From Comamonadaceae bacterium (lineage in GTDB: Bacteria > Pseudomonadota > Gammaproteobacteria > Burkholderiales > Burkholderiaceae_C), in NCBI GenBank assembly GCA_947371915.1, contig CANBRM010000001.1, positions 39,236 to 103,235 on the forward strand: DNA of 64,000 nucleotides, written 5' to 3'. The translations under genes were made by a program, and so were the position numbers. Below, one piece after another: positions 55,271-64,000 of this stretch. A model generated the notes under the pieces. That model did no database searches. It was not told where the DNA came from and worked only from the letters and a program-made list of their open reading frames with translations. Position 1 is the stretch's first letter, and every line of letters begins with the position of its first letter.

Positions 55271-55507
55271 ATGAACAAGCTGATTGCCACTTTGATCGTT
55301 GGTGCATTTTCTGCCGCAGCTTTTGCTGTGACGCCTGCGGCTCCTGCGACACCAGCCACGCCCGTGACACCGGCTTCCGCCGCCGCCAAAGTGGAGGCCG
55401 TACCCGCCGTTAAGACGGAAAAAATAGAAGGCAAGCACCTTGCTAAGGCCAAGCATGAGGCGAAGAAAGCTGAAGCCGTTGCGCCTAAAGCAGACGCTGC
55501 GAAGTAA
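55271..55507 (+). CDS. Small exported Ala/Lys-rich protein
   Basis: 78 aa with AAAGGAAA before the ATG. Signal peptide MNKLIATLIVGAFSAAAFA, then TPAAPATPATPVTPAS and a lysine/alanine-rich tail (KHLAKAKHEAKKAEAVAPKADAAK). Low complexity, probably unstructured in the periplasm. Function unknown; the clean signal peptide and ribosome site argue that it is a real gene. Confidence 0.7.
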   Translation: MNKLIATLIVGAFSAAAFAVTPAAPATPATPVTPASAAAKVEAVPAVKTEKIEGKHLAKAKHEAKKAEAVAPKADAAK

Positions 55508-55529
55508 GCGTGTTGCGGCTTGACGTCGC

Positions 55530-56684
55530 TCAGGCGGGTGTTCTGCTCAGCGCTGTAGCGCTGGCAATCACCCCGCCACCCAAACAAATTTCACCGTCAT
55601 ACAACACAGCCGATTGGCCCGGTGTGACGGCCCACTGAGGATCATCAAAGGCGAGCACCAGCTCGTCTTTTTCGTTGTAGTTCAGGGCGCAAGGTGCATC
55701 GGCTTGGCGATAGCGGGTTTTGGCCGCGTAGCGGCCAGGTGCTGGCTGGTGTGGGGCACACCAACTCAAGTCGTCTGCCTGCAGTGCGCCATAAAGCAGC
55801 CAGGAGTGGTCATGGCCTTGCACCACGTACAGGGTGTTGGTGGCCAAGTCTTTGCGCGCAACAAACCACGGTTGGTGTTCGCCAGCGCCGCGCAATCCGC
55901 GGGCGCGGAGTGCTTCCATGTCTGCGCCTTTTGCCTTGAGGCCGCCAATGCCCAAGCCTTGACGTTGTCCGAGTGTGTAAAAACTCAAGCCCACGTGATT
56001 GCCGATTTTGCGACCTCGCTCGTCTTTGATGGGCCCCGGTGCGTTGGCAATGTAGCGGTTCAAGAAGTCGCGAAACGGACGCTCACCAATGAAGCAAATG
56101 CCGGTCGAGTCTTTTTTCTTGGCGTTGGGTAGGCCGATTTCGTCGGCAATGCGACGGACTTCGGTTTTGTGCAACTCGCCCACGGGGAACATGGTTTTGG
56201 ACAGCTGCGCTTGGTTCAGCCGATGCAAGAAGTAGCTTTGGTCTTTGCTGGCGTCCAAGCCCTTCAGCAGTTGAAATTCGCCATTCACTTCGCGCACGCG
56301 TGCGTAATGGCCCGTGGCGATTTTTTCAGCACCCAAGCGCATGGCGTGGTCAAGAAACGCTTTGAACTTGATTTCGGCGTTGCACAAAATGTCGGGGTTG
56401 GGCGTGCGGCCGCTTTGGTACTCGCGCAAAAACTCGGCAAATACACGGTCTTTGTACTCGGCTGCGAAGTTGACGTGTTCGATTTCAATGCCAATCACGT
56501 CAGCCACGGCCGCGGCGTCGACGAAATCAATGTTGGAGGAACAAAACTCGGAGTCGTCATCGTCTTCCCAGTTTTTCATGAAGATGCCGATGACCTCATA
56601 GCCCTGCTGTTTGAGCAGGTAGGCGGTGACCGCAGAGTCCACCCCGCCACTGAGTCCCACCACCACACGTTTGTTGTTTGCCAT
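55530..56684 (-). CDS. mnmA: tRNA-specific 2-thiouridylase
   Basis: Adds the 2-thio group of mnm5s2U34 in tRNA for Lys, Glu and Gln. 384 aa. PP-loop [14 protein letters not shown] at the N-terminus, catalytic cysteines in [10 protein letters not shown] and [12 protein letters not shown], also [11 protein letters not shown] and [10 protein letters not shown]. It is 7 nt after a NUDIX gene on the same strand, an arrangement repeated in related genomes. Confidence 0.97.
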   Translation of the reverse strand: MANNKRVVVGLSGGVDSAVTAYLLKQQGYEVIGIFMKNWEDDDDSEFCSSNIDFVDAAAVADVIGIEIEHVNFAAEYKDRVFAEFLREYQSGRTPNPDILCNAEIKFKAFLDHAMRLGAEKIATGHYARVREVNGEFQLLKGLDASKDQSYFLHRLNQAQLSKTMFPVGELHKTEVRRIADEIGLPNAKKKDSTGICFIGERPFRDFLNRYIANAPGPIKDERGRKIGNHVGLSFYTLGQRQGLGIGGLKAKGADMEALRARGLRGAGEHQPWFVARKDLATNTLYVVQGHDHSWLLYGALQADDLSWCAPHQPAPGRYAAKTRYRQADAPCALNYNEKDELVLAFDDPQWAVTPGQSAVLYDGEICLGGGVIASATALSRTPA

Positions 56685-56691
56685 GGGGCAA

Positions 56692-57192
56692 TTATCCCTG
56701 TGCGGGGCGGGTCACGCTGGGGTCGGTGTAGACCATGCTCAGCGGGAAGCGCTGGCCATTTTGGTGGTCTTCAATACAACGCAGTACCAAGGCGCTGCGC
56801 AGTCGATGCGCATTGGCGCGCACCTCGTCTGGCGTCATCCACAAGGTGCGAACGATGCCGTGGTCCAGCTTGGCGCCTGGCACCGAATCGCCCAAGGTGC
56901 CGCAATAGGCAAAGCGCAGGTAGGTCACGTCTTCCGCTGCGCGCCCTTCGCGGGCGGGGCGCTCAAGGCGTGACATGTAGATGCCGACCAGTTCGGTGGG
57001 GGCAAAGGTGTGTGTGGTTTCTTCCAAGGCTTCGCGCGCACAACCTGCTTCTGGGGACTCCCCCGGATCAAGGTGGCCCGCAGGGTTGTTCAGACGCAGG
57101 CCCTCGGGCGTGTGTTCTTCGATGAGCAGGTAGCGTCCGTCGCGTTCAATGATGGCGGCAACGGTGACGCTGGGTTTCCAACGTTTATTCAT
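56692..57192 (-). CDS. NUDIX hydrolase (NudJ-like)
   Basis: 166 aa from the ATG at 57192. The Nudix box reads [25 protein letters not shown] in outline (G-x5-E-x7-REALEE), at about residues 39-61. Likely hydrolyses a nucleotide diphosphate or thiamin pyrophosphate-type substrate (NudJ). Upstream partner of mnmA, with which it forms an operon. Confidence 0.88.
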   Translation of the reverse strand: MNKRWKPSVTVAAIIERDGRYLLIEEHTPEGLRLNNPAGHLDPGESPEAGCAREALEETTHTFAPTELVGIYMSRLERPAREGRAAEDVTYLRFAYCGTLGDSVPGAKLDHGIVRTLWMTPDEVRANAHRLRSALVLRCIEDHQNGQRFPLSMVYTDPSVTRPAQG

Positions 57193-57241
57193 TCGGTCAT
57201 TATCTTTCGGGTAAGTCCGTCTCAAGAATATGGGAATTTTG

Positions 57242-57274
57242 GTGTAACCTTTCTGCGGTCTGACAGAGACGAAC
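57242..57274 (+). promoter_or_regulatory. Possible ECF-type promoter of the pnt operon
   Basis: GTGTAACC (57242-57249) followed about 20 nt later by CGAAC (57270-57274), some 20 nt before the pntAA start. The TGTAACC element is common at ECF-sigma promoters in Burkholderiales. Purely pattern-based. Confidence 0.25.
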
Positions 57275-57294
57275 TTTTCTATTAGGAGCCCCCC

Positions 57295-58425
57295 ATGCAG
57301 ATAGGCGTTCCTGCCGAAACTTCGGCCGGTGAAACCCGTGTGGCTATCACGCCGGAGACGGCTAAAAAATTGATCGCTCAAGGCCACGCTGTGCGCGTGC
57401 AGTCTGGTGCGGGCGTTGCTGCAAGCATCACCGACGAGGCCTATGCGGCGGTGGGTGTTTCCATTGTGGATGCTGCGCAGGCGTGGGCGTCTGAGTTGGT
57501 GCTCAAGGTGCGTGTGCCCGAAGCGGCAGAGGCAGCCAGCATTCAATCCGGTAGCACAGTGGTGGGCATGTTGGAGCCATTCAATGCGGAGGGCTTGCAG
57601 CGTTTGGCCTCTGCCGGCGCTGTCGGGTTCGCCTTAGAAGCGGCGCCTCGCACCACCCGTGCGCAGAGCATGGACGTGTTGTCGAGCCAAGCCAACATCG
57701 CGGGCTACAAAGCCGTCATGTTGGCTGCAGACACATACCAACGCTTTTTCCCCATGTTGATGACTGCCGCGGGCACCGTCAAAGCAGCACGCGTGGTGAT
57801 TTTGGGCGTGGGCGTGGCAGGTTTGCAAGCCATCGCAACAGCCAAGCGTTTGGGTGCGGTGATTGAAGCCACCGACGTGCGCCCCAGCGTGAAAGAACAA
57901 GTGGAGTCGCTGGGCGGTAAGTTCATTGACGTGCCGTTTGAAACCGCCGAAGAAAAAGAAGCGGCTGAAGGCGTGGGTGGCTATGCCCGCCCGATGCCAC
58001 AAAGTTGGCTGGACCGCCAAAAGGTGGAAGTGGCCAAACGCGTGGCGCAGGCCGATGTGGTGATCACCACGGCCTTGATCCCCGGCCGCGCAGCCCCTGT
58101 GCTGGTGACCGCAGAAATGGTGCAAGCCATGAAACCAGGCTCGGTGATCATCGACATCGCGGCTGGCAAAGGTGCCGATGGCGTGGGCGGCAATTGCCCG
58201 CTGACCGAGGCTGGCAAAACCGTGATCAAGCACGGCGTGACCTTGGTGGGTGAAACCAACTTGCCCGCCTTGGTGGCCGCAGACGCGAGCGCGCTGTATG
58301 CCCGCAACGTGCTCGATTTTTTAAAGCTCGTCATCAACAAAGAAGGCGCGCTGCACATCGATCTGGAAGACGACATCGTGGCGGCCTGCTTGGTCACCCG
58401 CGATGGCGCCGTGGTTAAAAAGTGA
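57295..58425 (+). CDS. pntAA: NAD(P) transhydrogenase subunit alpha part 1
   Basis: 376 aa, the soluble NAD(H)-binding domain I. MQIGVPAETSAGETRVAITPET, RTTRAQSMDVLSSQANIAGYKAV, VVILGVGVAGLQAIATAKRLGA, and the mobile loop region. Couples hydride transfer between NADH and NADP+ to proton movement. AGGAG lies before the ATG. Followed by the two membrane-domain genes, so this is the three-gene form. Confidence 0.96.
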   Translation: MQIGVPAETSAGETRVAITPETAKKLIAQGHAVRVQSGAGVAASITDEAYAAVGVSIVDAAQAWASELVLKVRVPEAAEAASIQSGSTVVGMLEPFNAEGLQRLASAGAVGFALEAAPRTTRAQSMDVLSSQANIAGYKAVMLAADTYQRFFPMLMTAAGTVKAARVVILGVGVAGLQAIATAKRLGAVIEATDVRPSVKEQVESLGGKFIDVPFETAEEKEAAEGVGGYARPMPQSWLDRQKVEVAKRVAQADVVITTALIPGRAAPVLVTAEMVQAMKPGSVIIDIAAGKGADGVGGNCPLTEAGKTVIKHGVTLVGETNLPALVAADASALYARNVLDFLKLVINKEGALHIDLEDDIVAACLVTRDGAVVKK

Positions 58426-58443
58426 TCGCAAGGACCTAAGAAC

Positions 58444-58767
58444 ATGGATGCCGTCTCCCCCACCCTCATCAACCTCATCATTTTTGTGTTGGCCATCTAC
58501 GTGGGTTACCACGTGGTGTGGACCGTCACGCCCGCATTGCACACGCCTTTGATGGCTGTGACCAACGCGATTTCAGCCATCGTCATTGTGGGTGCCATGT
58601 TGGCGGCCGCGATGACCGAAACCACGCTGGGTAAAACCATGGGCGTGCTGGCGGTGACGCTGGCTGCCGTCAACGTGTTTGGTGGCTTCATGGTCACGCG
58701 ACGCATGTTGGAAATGTTCAAGAAAAAAGACAAGCCGGCTAAAGCGGCGACAGGAGACAAAGCATGA
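58444..58767 (+). CDS. pntAB: NAD(P) transhydrogenase subunit alpha part 2
   Basis: 107 aa, three membrane helices of domain II (LINLIIFVLAIYVGYHVVW, ISAIVIVGAMLAAAM, GVLAVTLAAVNVFGGFMVTRRML). Small membrane part that in E. coli is fused to PntA. Its end overlaps pntB by 4 nt (ATGA). Confidence 0.94.
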   Translation: MDAVSPTLINLIIFVLAIYVGYHVVWTVTPALHTPLMAVTNAISAIVIVGAMLAAAMTETTLGKTMGVLAVTLAAVNVFGGFMVTRRMLEMFKKKDKPAKAATGDKA

Positions 58768-60215
58768 ACATGGACTTTGTGTCAATGAATTTGGTCACCT
58801 TGCTTTACTTGGTGGCGAGCGTGTGTTTTATTCAGGCGCTCAAGGGCTTGAGTCATCCCACGACATCCATTCGCGGCAACGTGTTTGGCATGCTGGGTAT
58901 GACGATTGCGATCATCACCACCGCGGCTTTGATCATCAAGCTGTCGGGCTCTGGCATTGGCATGAGCTGGGTGCTGCTGGGTTTGGTGTTGGGCGGCGGC
59001 GCTGGTACCTTGATGGCGCAACGAGTCGAGATGACCAAGATGCCCGAACTCGTGGCGTTCATGCACAGCATGATTGGTTTGGCTGCGGTGTTCATCGCCG
59101 TGGCCGCAACCGTTGAACCTGCCGCTTTCCAGATCGTCTTAAAAGCCGCAGACGGCACGGTGCCCGCCATTCCAGCGGGTAACCGCTTAGAACTGTTCTT
59201 GGGTGCAGCCATTGGTGCCATTACCTTTAGCGGTTCTGTCATCGCGTTTGGCAAGCTGTCTGGCAAATACAAGTTTCGCTTGTTTCAAGGCTCGCCCGTG
59301 TCCTTTGCCGGCCAGCACCAGCTGAATTTGGTGATGGGCTTGGCGACTTTGGGCTTGGGCTTGGTCTACACCGCCACGCAAGACATGAATGCGTTTTACG
59401 CCATGTTGGCCCTGTCGTTTGTGCTGGGCGTGCTCATCATCATTCCGATTGGTGGCGCGGACATGCCGGTGGTGGTCTCCATGCTCAACAGCTACTCGGG
59501 CTGGGCGGCGGCGGGCATCGGTTTCACTTTGAACAACAGCATGTTGATCATTGCGGGTTCGTTGGTGGGCAGCTCGGGCGCGATCTTGAGTTACATCATG
59601 TGCAAGGCCATGAACCGCTCGTTTTTCAGCGTGATCTTGGGCGGCTTTGGCGCTGAGCCCACCACCGCTGTGGCGGGTGCGCAAGAGCAACGTCCTGTGA
59701 AGAGCGGTAGCGCTGACGATGCGGCCTACATCTTGGCCAACGCGGAGACCGTGGTGATCGTGCCCGGTTACGGTTTGGCAGTGGCGCGTGCGCAGCATGC
59801 GGTGAATGAATTGGCTGAAAAGCTGATGCACAAAGGCATCACCGTGAAGTACGCCATTCACCCCGTGGCAGGACGTATGCCCGGTCATATGAACGTGCTG
59901 CTGGCCGAGGCCGAAGTGCCCTACGACCAAGTGTTTGAGATGGAAGACATCAACGGCGAGTTTGCGCAAGCCGATGTGGCCATCATCTTGGGTGCCAACG
60001 ATGTGGTGAACCCCGCCGCTTTGCAAAAGGGCAGTTCGATTTATGGCATGCCGATTTTGGAAGCCTACAAAGCCAAAACCATCATCGTCAACAAGCGCTC
60101 GATGGCGGCGGGTTATGCCGGTTTGGACAACGAGTTGTTCTACATGGACAAAACCATGATGGTTTTTGGCGATGCGAAAAAAGTGGTGGAAGACATGATC
60201 AAGGCAGTGGAATAA
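58764..60215 (+). CDS. pntB: NAD(P) transhydrogenase subunit beta
   Basis: 483 aa: about nine helices (rest of the proton channel) and a C-terminal NADP(H)-binding domain III with VVIVPGYGLAVARAQHAV, HPVAGRMPGHMNVLLAEAEVPYD and GANDVVNPAA. Completes the complex with the two preceding genes; supplies NADPH. fadD follows after 2 nt. Confidence 0.96.
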   Translation: MNMDFVSMNLVTLLYLVASVCFIQALKGLSHPTTSIRGNVFGMLGMTIAIITTAALIIKLSGSGIGMSWVLLGLVLGGGAGTLMAQRVEMTKMPELVAFMHSMIGLAAVFIAVAATVEPAAFQIVLKAADGTVPAIPAGNRLELFLGAAIGAITFSGSVIAFGKLSGKYKFRLFQGSPVSFAGQHQLNLVMGLATLGLGLVYTATQDMNAFYAMLALSFVLGVLIIIPIGGADMPVVVSMLNSYSGWAAAGIGFTLNNSMLIIAGSLVGSSGAILSYIMCKAMNRSFFSVILGGFGAEPTTAVAGAQEQRPVKSGSADDAAYILANAETVVIVPGYGLAVARAQHAVNELAEKLMHKGITVKYAIHPVAGRMPGHMNVLLAEAEVPYDQVFEMEDINGEFAQADVAIILGANDVVNPAALQKGSSIYGMPILEAYKAKTIIVNKRSMAAGYAGLDNELFYMDKTMMVFGDAKKVVEDMIKAVE

Positions 60216-60217
60216 AA

Positions 60218-61894
60218 ATGATGAATCGCCCATGGCTGAGCGCCTATCCTGAGGGTGTGCCAGCTGATATTGATACGAGCGCTTACGCCTCGTTGGTGGA
60301 ACTGATGCAAGACAGTTTCAAGCGCTTTGGCGATCGGCCTGCGTTCAATTTCATGGGGCGCAACATGTCCTATGCAGAGTTGGACCGTCTGAGTCAAGTG
60401 TTTGCGGCCTACTTGCAAGGGTTGGGGTTGGTGGCCGGTGACCGTGTGGCCATCATGTTGCCCAACGTTTTGCAATATCCGGTGGCCGTGGCTGCGGTAT
60501 TGCGCGCAGGCTTTGTGGTGGTCAACATCAATCCCTTGTACACGCCGCGCGAGTTGGAGTTGCAGTTGAAGAACTCCGGCGCGCAAGCCATTGTGATTCT
60601 CGAAAACTTTGCCGCCACGCTGCAGCAGTGCATCACCAAAACGCCGGTCAAACATGTGGTGTTGTGTGCGATGGGCGACCGTTTGGGTTTGCTCAAAGGG
60701 TTTTTGGTCAATCAAGTGGTGCGGCGGGTTAAAAAAATGGTGCCCCCCTTCGAGTTGCCAGATGCCGTGCGTTTCAACGAAGCCTTGTCGTTAGGCGAGC
60801 GCAGCACGCTGACTTTGCCCACCATCACCGGCGACGATTTGGCCGTGTTGCAGTACACCGGCGGCACCACGGGTGTGTCAAAGGGGGCTGAGTTATTGCA
60901 CCGCAATTTGGTGGCCAACGTGTTGCAGTCTGCGGCGTGGAATGACCCCGCGCTCAAGCGCGTTCCGGCCAACGAGCAGCTGACCTTTGTGTGCGCTTTG
61001 CCGCTGTATCACATCTTTGCGTTCACCATCAACATGATGCTGACCATGCGCATGGGTGGCTGCTCTATCTTGATTCCCAATCCGCGTGATTTACCGGCGG
61101 TGCTCAAAGAGCTGTCCAAGCATCGTTTTCACATGTTCCCTGCGGTCAACACCTTGTTCAATGGCTTGGCCAATCACCCAGATTTTGGGACGGTGGACTG
61201 GTCGCATCTGGTGGTGTCTTTGGGTGGTGGAACGGCTGTGCAAGGGGCTGTCGCCAAACTTTGGCTCGAGAAGACAGGTTGCCCCATTTGCGAAGGTTAC
61301 GGCTTGTCTGAAACCAGTCCTTCGGCCAGTTGCAACATCGTGACCAGCGCGGCTTACACCGGCAGCATTGGTGTGCCGATTCCTGGCACCGAAATGAAAA
61401 TCGTCGACGACGATGGGCGAGAGGTCGCGCCAGGCGTGCCAGGCGAAATTGTCATTCGTGGCCCGCAAGTGATGGCGGGCTACTGGCAGCGCCCCGATGA
61501 AACCGCGCGGGTGATGACACCCGATGGTTTCTTTAAATCGGGCGATGTGGGCGTGATGGACGAACGTGGATTTTTCCGCATCGTAGATCGCAAAAAAGAC
61601 ATGATTTTGGTCAGTGGCTTCAACGTCTACCCCAACGAGGTGGAAGATGTGGTGGCCAGTTTGCCGGGCGTGCTGGAGTGCGCGGTGATCGGTATTCCGG
61701 ATGAACGTTCGGGCGAAGCGGTCAAGTTGGTGGTGGTCAAAAAAGACCCTGCGTTGACCGAAGCTGACGTGCGCGAACATTGCAAGCAAAACCTCACCGG
61801 CTACAAAATGCCCCGAGTCATTGAGTTCCGTGCGGACTTGCCCAAAACCCCTGTGGGCAAAGTGTTGCGCCGCGAATTACGCGATCAAAAATGA
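60218..61894 (+). CDS. fadD: Long-chain-fatty-acid-CoA ligase
   Basis: 558 aa. AMP-binding loop YTGGTTGVSKGAELLH, GYGLSETSPSA, then WQRPDETARVMT, FFKSGDVGVMDERGFFRIVDRKKDMILVSGFN, and the catalytic Lys near PVGKVLRRELR. Activates fatty acids for beta-oxidation. It starts 2 nt after pntB and runs into mtnN with a 4-nt overlap, so transhydrogenase, fatty-acid activation and nucleosidase genes may share one transcript. Confidence 0.93.
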   Translation: MMNRPWLSAYPEGVPADIDTSAYASLVELMQDSFKRFGDRPAFNFMGRNMSYAELDRLSQVFAAYLQGLGLVAGDRVAIMLPNVLQYPVAVAAVLRAGFVVVNINPLYTPRELELQLKNSGAQAIVILENFAATLQQCITKTPVKHVVLCAMGDRLGLLKGFLVNQVVRRVKKMVPPFELPDAVRFNEALSLGERSTLTLPTITGDDLAVLQYTGGTTGVSKGAELLHRNLVANVLQSAAWNDPALKRVPANEQLTFVCALPLYHIFAFTINMMLTMRMGGCSILIPNPRDLPAVLKELSKHRFHMFPAVNTLFNGLANHPDFGTVDWSHLVVSLGGGTAVQGAVAKLWLEKTGCPICEGYGLSETSPSASCNIVTSAAYTGSIGVPIPGTEMKIVDDDGREVAPGVPGEIVIRGPQVMAGYWQRPDETARVMTPDGFFKSGDVGVMDERGFFRIVDRKKDMILVSGFNVYPNEVEDVVASLPGVLECAVIGIPDERSGEAVKLVVVKKDPALTEADVREHCKQNLTGYKMPRVIEFRADLPKTPVGKVLRRELRDQK

Positions 61895-62652
61895 CCCGGC
61901 TTGCGCTGGTCAGTGCCATGCACGAAGAGCTGGCTGCTGTGTTGGCGCGCATGCCCGACGAGCAAAAAACTGTGGTCGCAGGCCGCGAGTTTTGGGTGGG
62001 ACATTGGCACGGCCATGAGGTCGTGGCTGTGCTGTCTCGCATTGGCAAGGTCGCGGCGGCCACCACGGCCACAGCGCTGATTGAGCGATTTGGTGTGACC
62101 CGCATGGTGTTCACCGGCGTGGCGGGCGGTTTGGCACCACACGTGAACGTGGGCGATGTGGTGGTGGCTCGCGAGTTCGTGCAGCACGACATGGACGCCT
62201 CGCCGCTGTTTCCCCGCCATGAAGTGCCGCTGACGGGCATGACCCACTTTCCCGCAGATGCCACGTTGCGTGATGCCTTGTTGGCCGCAGCGCCCTTGGC
62301 GTTGGCCGATTTGGTGCAAGGTTTGCCACCTAGCGATTGGCTAGGTTTGGCGCTGGATGCGGCGCAGGTTCATCAAGGCTTGGTGGCCAGTGGGGATCGG
62401 TTCGTGTCGACCAATCTTGAAAGTTCTGAGTTGCAGCGGCGTTTGCCGCAAGCATTGGCGGTAGAGATGGAGTGCGCGGCCATCGCGCAGGTATGTCACG
62501 ATTACGGCGTACCTTTGGCCGCCGTGCGCACCATTTCAGACCGTGCAGACGACGCGGCGCATGTGGACTTTCCCCGCTTCATCCAAACCATTGCCAGTCG
62601 CTACAGCGTGGCCGTGTTGGACCGCTTGCTGGCGCAGTTGCCGGTGTCGTGA
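61891..62652 (+). CDS. mtnN: 5'-methylthioadenosine/S-adenosylhomocysteine nucleosidase family protein
   Basis: 253 aa. LVSAMHEELAAVL, VFTGVAGGLAPHVNVGDVVVA, VEMECAAIAQVCHDYGVP with the Glu, and AVRTISDRADDAAHVDF with the catalytic Asp. Clears MTA and SAH by cleaving adenine. The 4-nt overlap with fadD is seen directly. Convergent with corA. Confidence 0.93.
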   Translation: MTRLALVSAMHEELAAVLARMPDEQKTVVAGREFWVGHWHGHEVVAVLSRIGKVAAATTATALIERFGVTRMVFTGVAGGLAPHVNVGDVVVAREFVQHDMDASPLFPRHEVPLTGMTHFPADATLRDALLAAAPLALADLVQGLPPSDWLGLALDAAQVHQGLVASGDRFVSTNLESSELQRRLPQALAVEMECAAIAQVCHDYGVPLAAVRTISDRADDAAHVDFPRFIQTIASRYSVAVLDRLLAQLPVS

Positions 62653-62691
62653 GGCAGGGGGCCAAGCGGCCCAGAGACGGGCCTGGTTGGC

Positions 62692-63678
62692 TTACTTCAA
62701 CCAGCCGCGTTTGCGGAAATACCACATGGGTACCAACGCACTCGCCAGCATCAACGCCAATGCGAACGGATAGCCCCACGTTTGGTTGAGTTCGGGCATG
62801 TACTGGAAGTTCATGCCGTAAATGCTCGCAATCAACGTCGGTGGCAGCAGCGCGACGCTGGCCACCGAGAAGATCTTGATGATCTTGTTTTGGTTGATGT
62901 TGATGAAACCGACCGTAGCGTCCATCAAAAAGTTGATCTTGTCGAACAGGAACGCGGTGTGGTTGTCGAGTGATTCAATGTCGCGCAAGATTTGGCGCGC
63001 TTCTTCAAACTGGTCGGCATTGAGCATGCGCGAACGCATCATGAAGCTCACGGCACGGCGGGTGTCCATCACGTTGCGGCGGATGCGGCCGTTCAAGTCT
63101 TCTTGGCGTGCGATGGCACCCAGCACATCACCGGCTAAGGCGTCGGTCACGTCTTCGGAGAGCACCAATTTGCCTGCTTTTTCGAGCTGGTCATAAATGC
63201 CTTCGAGGGTGTCGGCGGAGTATTCGGCATCCGCGTCAAACAATTTGAGCAGCACTTCTTTGGCGTCTTCGATCAAGCCTGGGGCGCGACGGGCACGCAT
63301 GCGCAGCAAGCGAAACACGGGCACGTCTTCGTCGTGGATGGAAAAGAGCACGCCACGACTTTTCAAGGCATCGTTGTTTTGGTTCAAGATGAACGCCACG
63401 CGCACGGTGCGTGGTTCGTCTTCGTCGGCGATTAAAAAGTCACTGCGGATGTGCAGTTCGCCGTTGTCTTCTTGGTAAAAGCGGGCGGATTCTTCAATGT
63501 CTTCGTCCATCGCATCTTCAGGGATGGACAGGCCGTAATACTGTTTGATCCAGCGCTTTTCTTCGACCGTGGGGGCTTCAAGGTCGACCCAGATGGGTTG
63601 AAATTTAGAGAGTTCTTCCAGCGACTCGATCTCTTCTTGGAAGAGTCGGCCATTGGCCAGCGTGAAAATATTGAGCAT
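62692..63678 (-). CDS. corA: Magnesium/cobalt transporter CorA
   Basis: 328 aa from the ATG at 63678. Large cytoplasmic funnel (about 1-265), two C-terminal helices, and the pore signature YGMNFQYMPE at the end of the first. Homopentameric Mg2+ channel. Its 278-bp upstream gap contains a structured leader (see 63688-63815). Confidence 0.95.
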   Translation of the reverse strand: MLNIFTLANGRLFQEEIESLEELSKFQPIWVDLEAPTVEEKRWIKQYYGLSIPEDAMDEDIEESARFYQEDNGELHIRSDFLIADEDEPRTVRVAFILNQNNDALKSRGVLFSIHDEDVPVFRLLRMRARRAPGLIEDAKEVLLKLFDADAEYSADTLEGIYDQLEKAGKLVLSEDVTDALAGDVLGAIARQEDLNGRIRRNVMDTRRAVSFMMRSRMLNADQFEEARQILRDIESLDNHTAFLFDKINFLMDATVGFININQNKIIKIFSVASVALLPPTLIASIYGMNFQYMPELNQTWGYPFALALMLASALVPMWYFRKRGWLK

Positions 63679-63687
63679 GGCGTTCCT

Positions 63688-63815
63688 TGTGCGTGTGGCA
63701 CCGAAATTCGAAGGAGGTGAAATGCAGCTTTCGAATCCGTGCGGCACGAAGGCCTGATGCGATCCGAAAGCTACCGACTAGGGTAGGTTTCCAAGGAGAT
63801 ATCTCCGCTGTTGAA
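63688..63815 (-). promoter_or_regulatory. Structured 5' leader of corA
   Basis: On the corA strand the leader has several self-complementary elements: palindrome GGAGATATCTCC (63795-63806), a 5-bp CTACC/GGTAG stem (63771-63775 with 63782-63786), and an 8-bp AGCTTTCG/CGAAAGCT stem (63726-63733 with 63765-63772). CACCTCC near 63711-63718 could sequester a ribosome site. I do not match it to a named riboswitch. It may be a metal-responsive leader, by analogy with mgtA/corA leaders; this is inference. Confidence 0.5.
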
Positions 63816-63956
63816 GTGGCTTGAATTATGGCACTTGGTCCGACGGCGCTAGGGGTTTTCAGCAGGGTCTTTTTACGAAATCTTTGCATGCAACCTCTTG
63901 TGTTTTCTGCAAGCTGAGCGCATAGTGAAACTGCCAATTCACTCTAGGAGGCTTTT

Positions 63957-64000
63957 ATGAACTTGACGATCAGTGGTCACCATCTTGAAGTTACGCCCGC
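63957..64000 (+). CDS. hpf: Ribosome hibernation promoting factor, 5' end only
   Basis: Only the first 14 complete codons are in the window: MNLTISGHHLEVTP, the start of HPF/YfiA proteins that dimerise idle ribosomes. Perfect AGGAGG ribosome site ten bases upstream. Divergent from corA. Confidence 0.85.
   Translation, partial: MNLTISGHHLEVTP

Noticed and set aside
62658-62675. Terminator between mtnN and corA
   Set aside because: GGGCC/GGCCC stem is only 5 bp with no T-run.

Overview
The window is a chromosomal segment of a betaproteobacterium, most likely a freshwater member of the Comamonadaceae (Limnohabitans/Rhodoferax/Polaromonas-like). This rests on the moderately high GC content, on housekeeping runs familiar from Burkholderiales (pyk, fba, purC, a thioredoxin/TPR protein, purE, purK, a Sua5 protein; uvrA divergent from an MFS gene followed by ssb; three-gene pntAA/AB/B), and on the protein sequences as read by eye. 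No database search was possible, so genus-level placement is inference.

Layout. 1-11.7 kb: sugar or sugar-acid uptake and catabolism. A CUT1 ABC transporter on the minus strand is followed by a minus-strand 2-hydroxyacid dehydrogenase and a divergent plus-strand operon: IlvD/Edd dehydratase, SDR, PfkB kinase, beta-hydroxyacid dehydrogenase, SDR, UxaA-type dehydratase. Two promoters share a 17-bp motif, suggesting one unseen repressor. 11.8-24.6 kb: pgk, a HigBA-like toxin-antitoxin (TA) pair, a desaturase, pyk, fba, purC, purE, purK, a Sua5-type gene, a degenerate GDSL lipoprotein and a SemiSWEET. 24.6-30.4 kb: dacB, tsaB, rimI, a uracil-DNA glycosylase, an EamA exporter and pyrF.

30.4-36.8 kb is accessory: a HepT/MntA-type pair convergent with BrnTA, a 338-bp AT-rich gap holding one CRISPR-repeat-like sequence, two GST genes, a large DUF3857/transglutaminase/TPR protein, and a second diverged copy of the 3' end of one GST gene. 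36.8-44.0 kb is a minus-strand oxidation operon (membrane di-iron desaturase/hydroxylase, rubredoxin, an unknown membrane-anchored protein, GMC alcohol dehydrogenase, acyl-CoA ligase) with a divergent AraC-type regulator and a 21-bp-phased direct repeat between them. It looks like an alk-type pathway built on a desaturase-fold enzyme, and is the best candidate here for an undescribed system.

44.0-64 kb returns mostly to core functions: a serine hydrolase, YefM-YoeB, a CYTH protein, a glutaredoxin-like protein, SlyD-like FKBP, uvrA, a GST, a DUF4160/DUF2442 pair, an MFS transporter, ssb, a J-domain/zinc-ribbon pair, mnmA with a NUDIX gene, the transhydrogenase operon running into fadD and mtnN, corA with a structured leader, and the first codons of the hibernation factor gene hpf. 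No tRNA, rRNA, complete insertion sequence or CRISPR array was seen.
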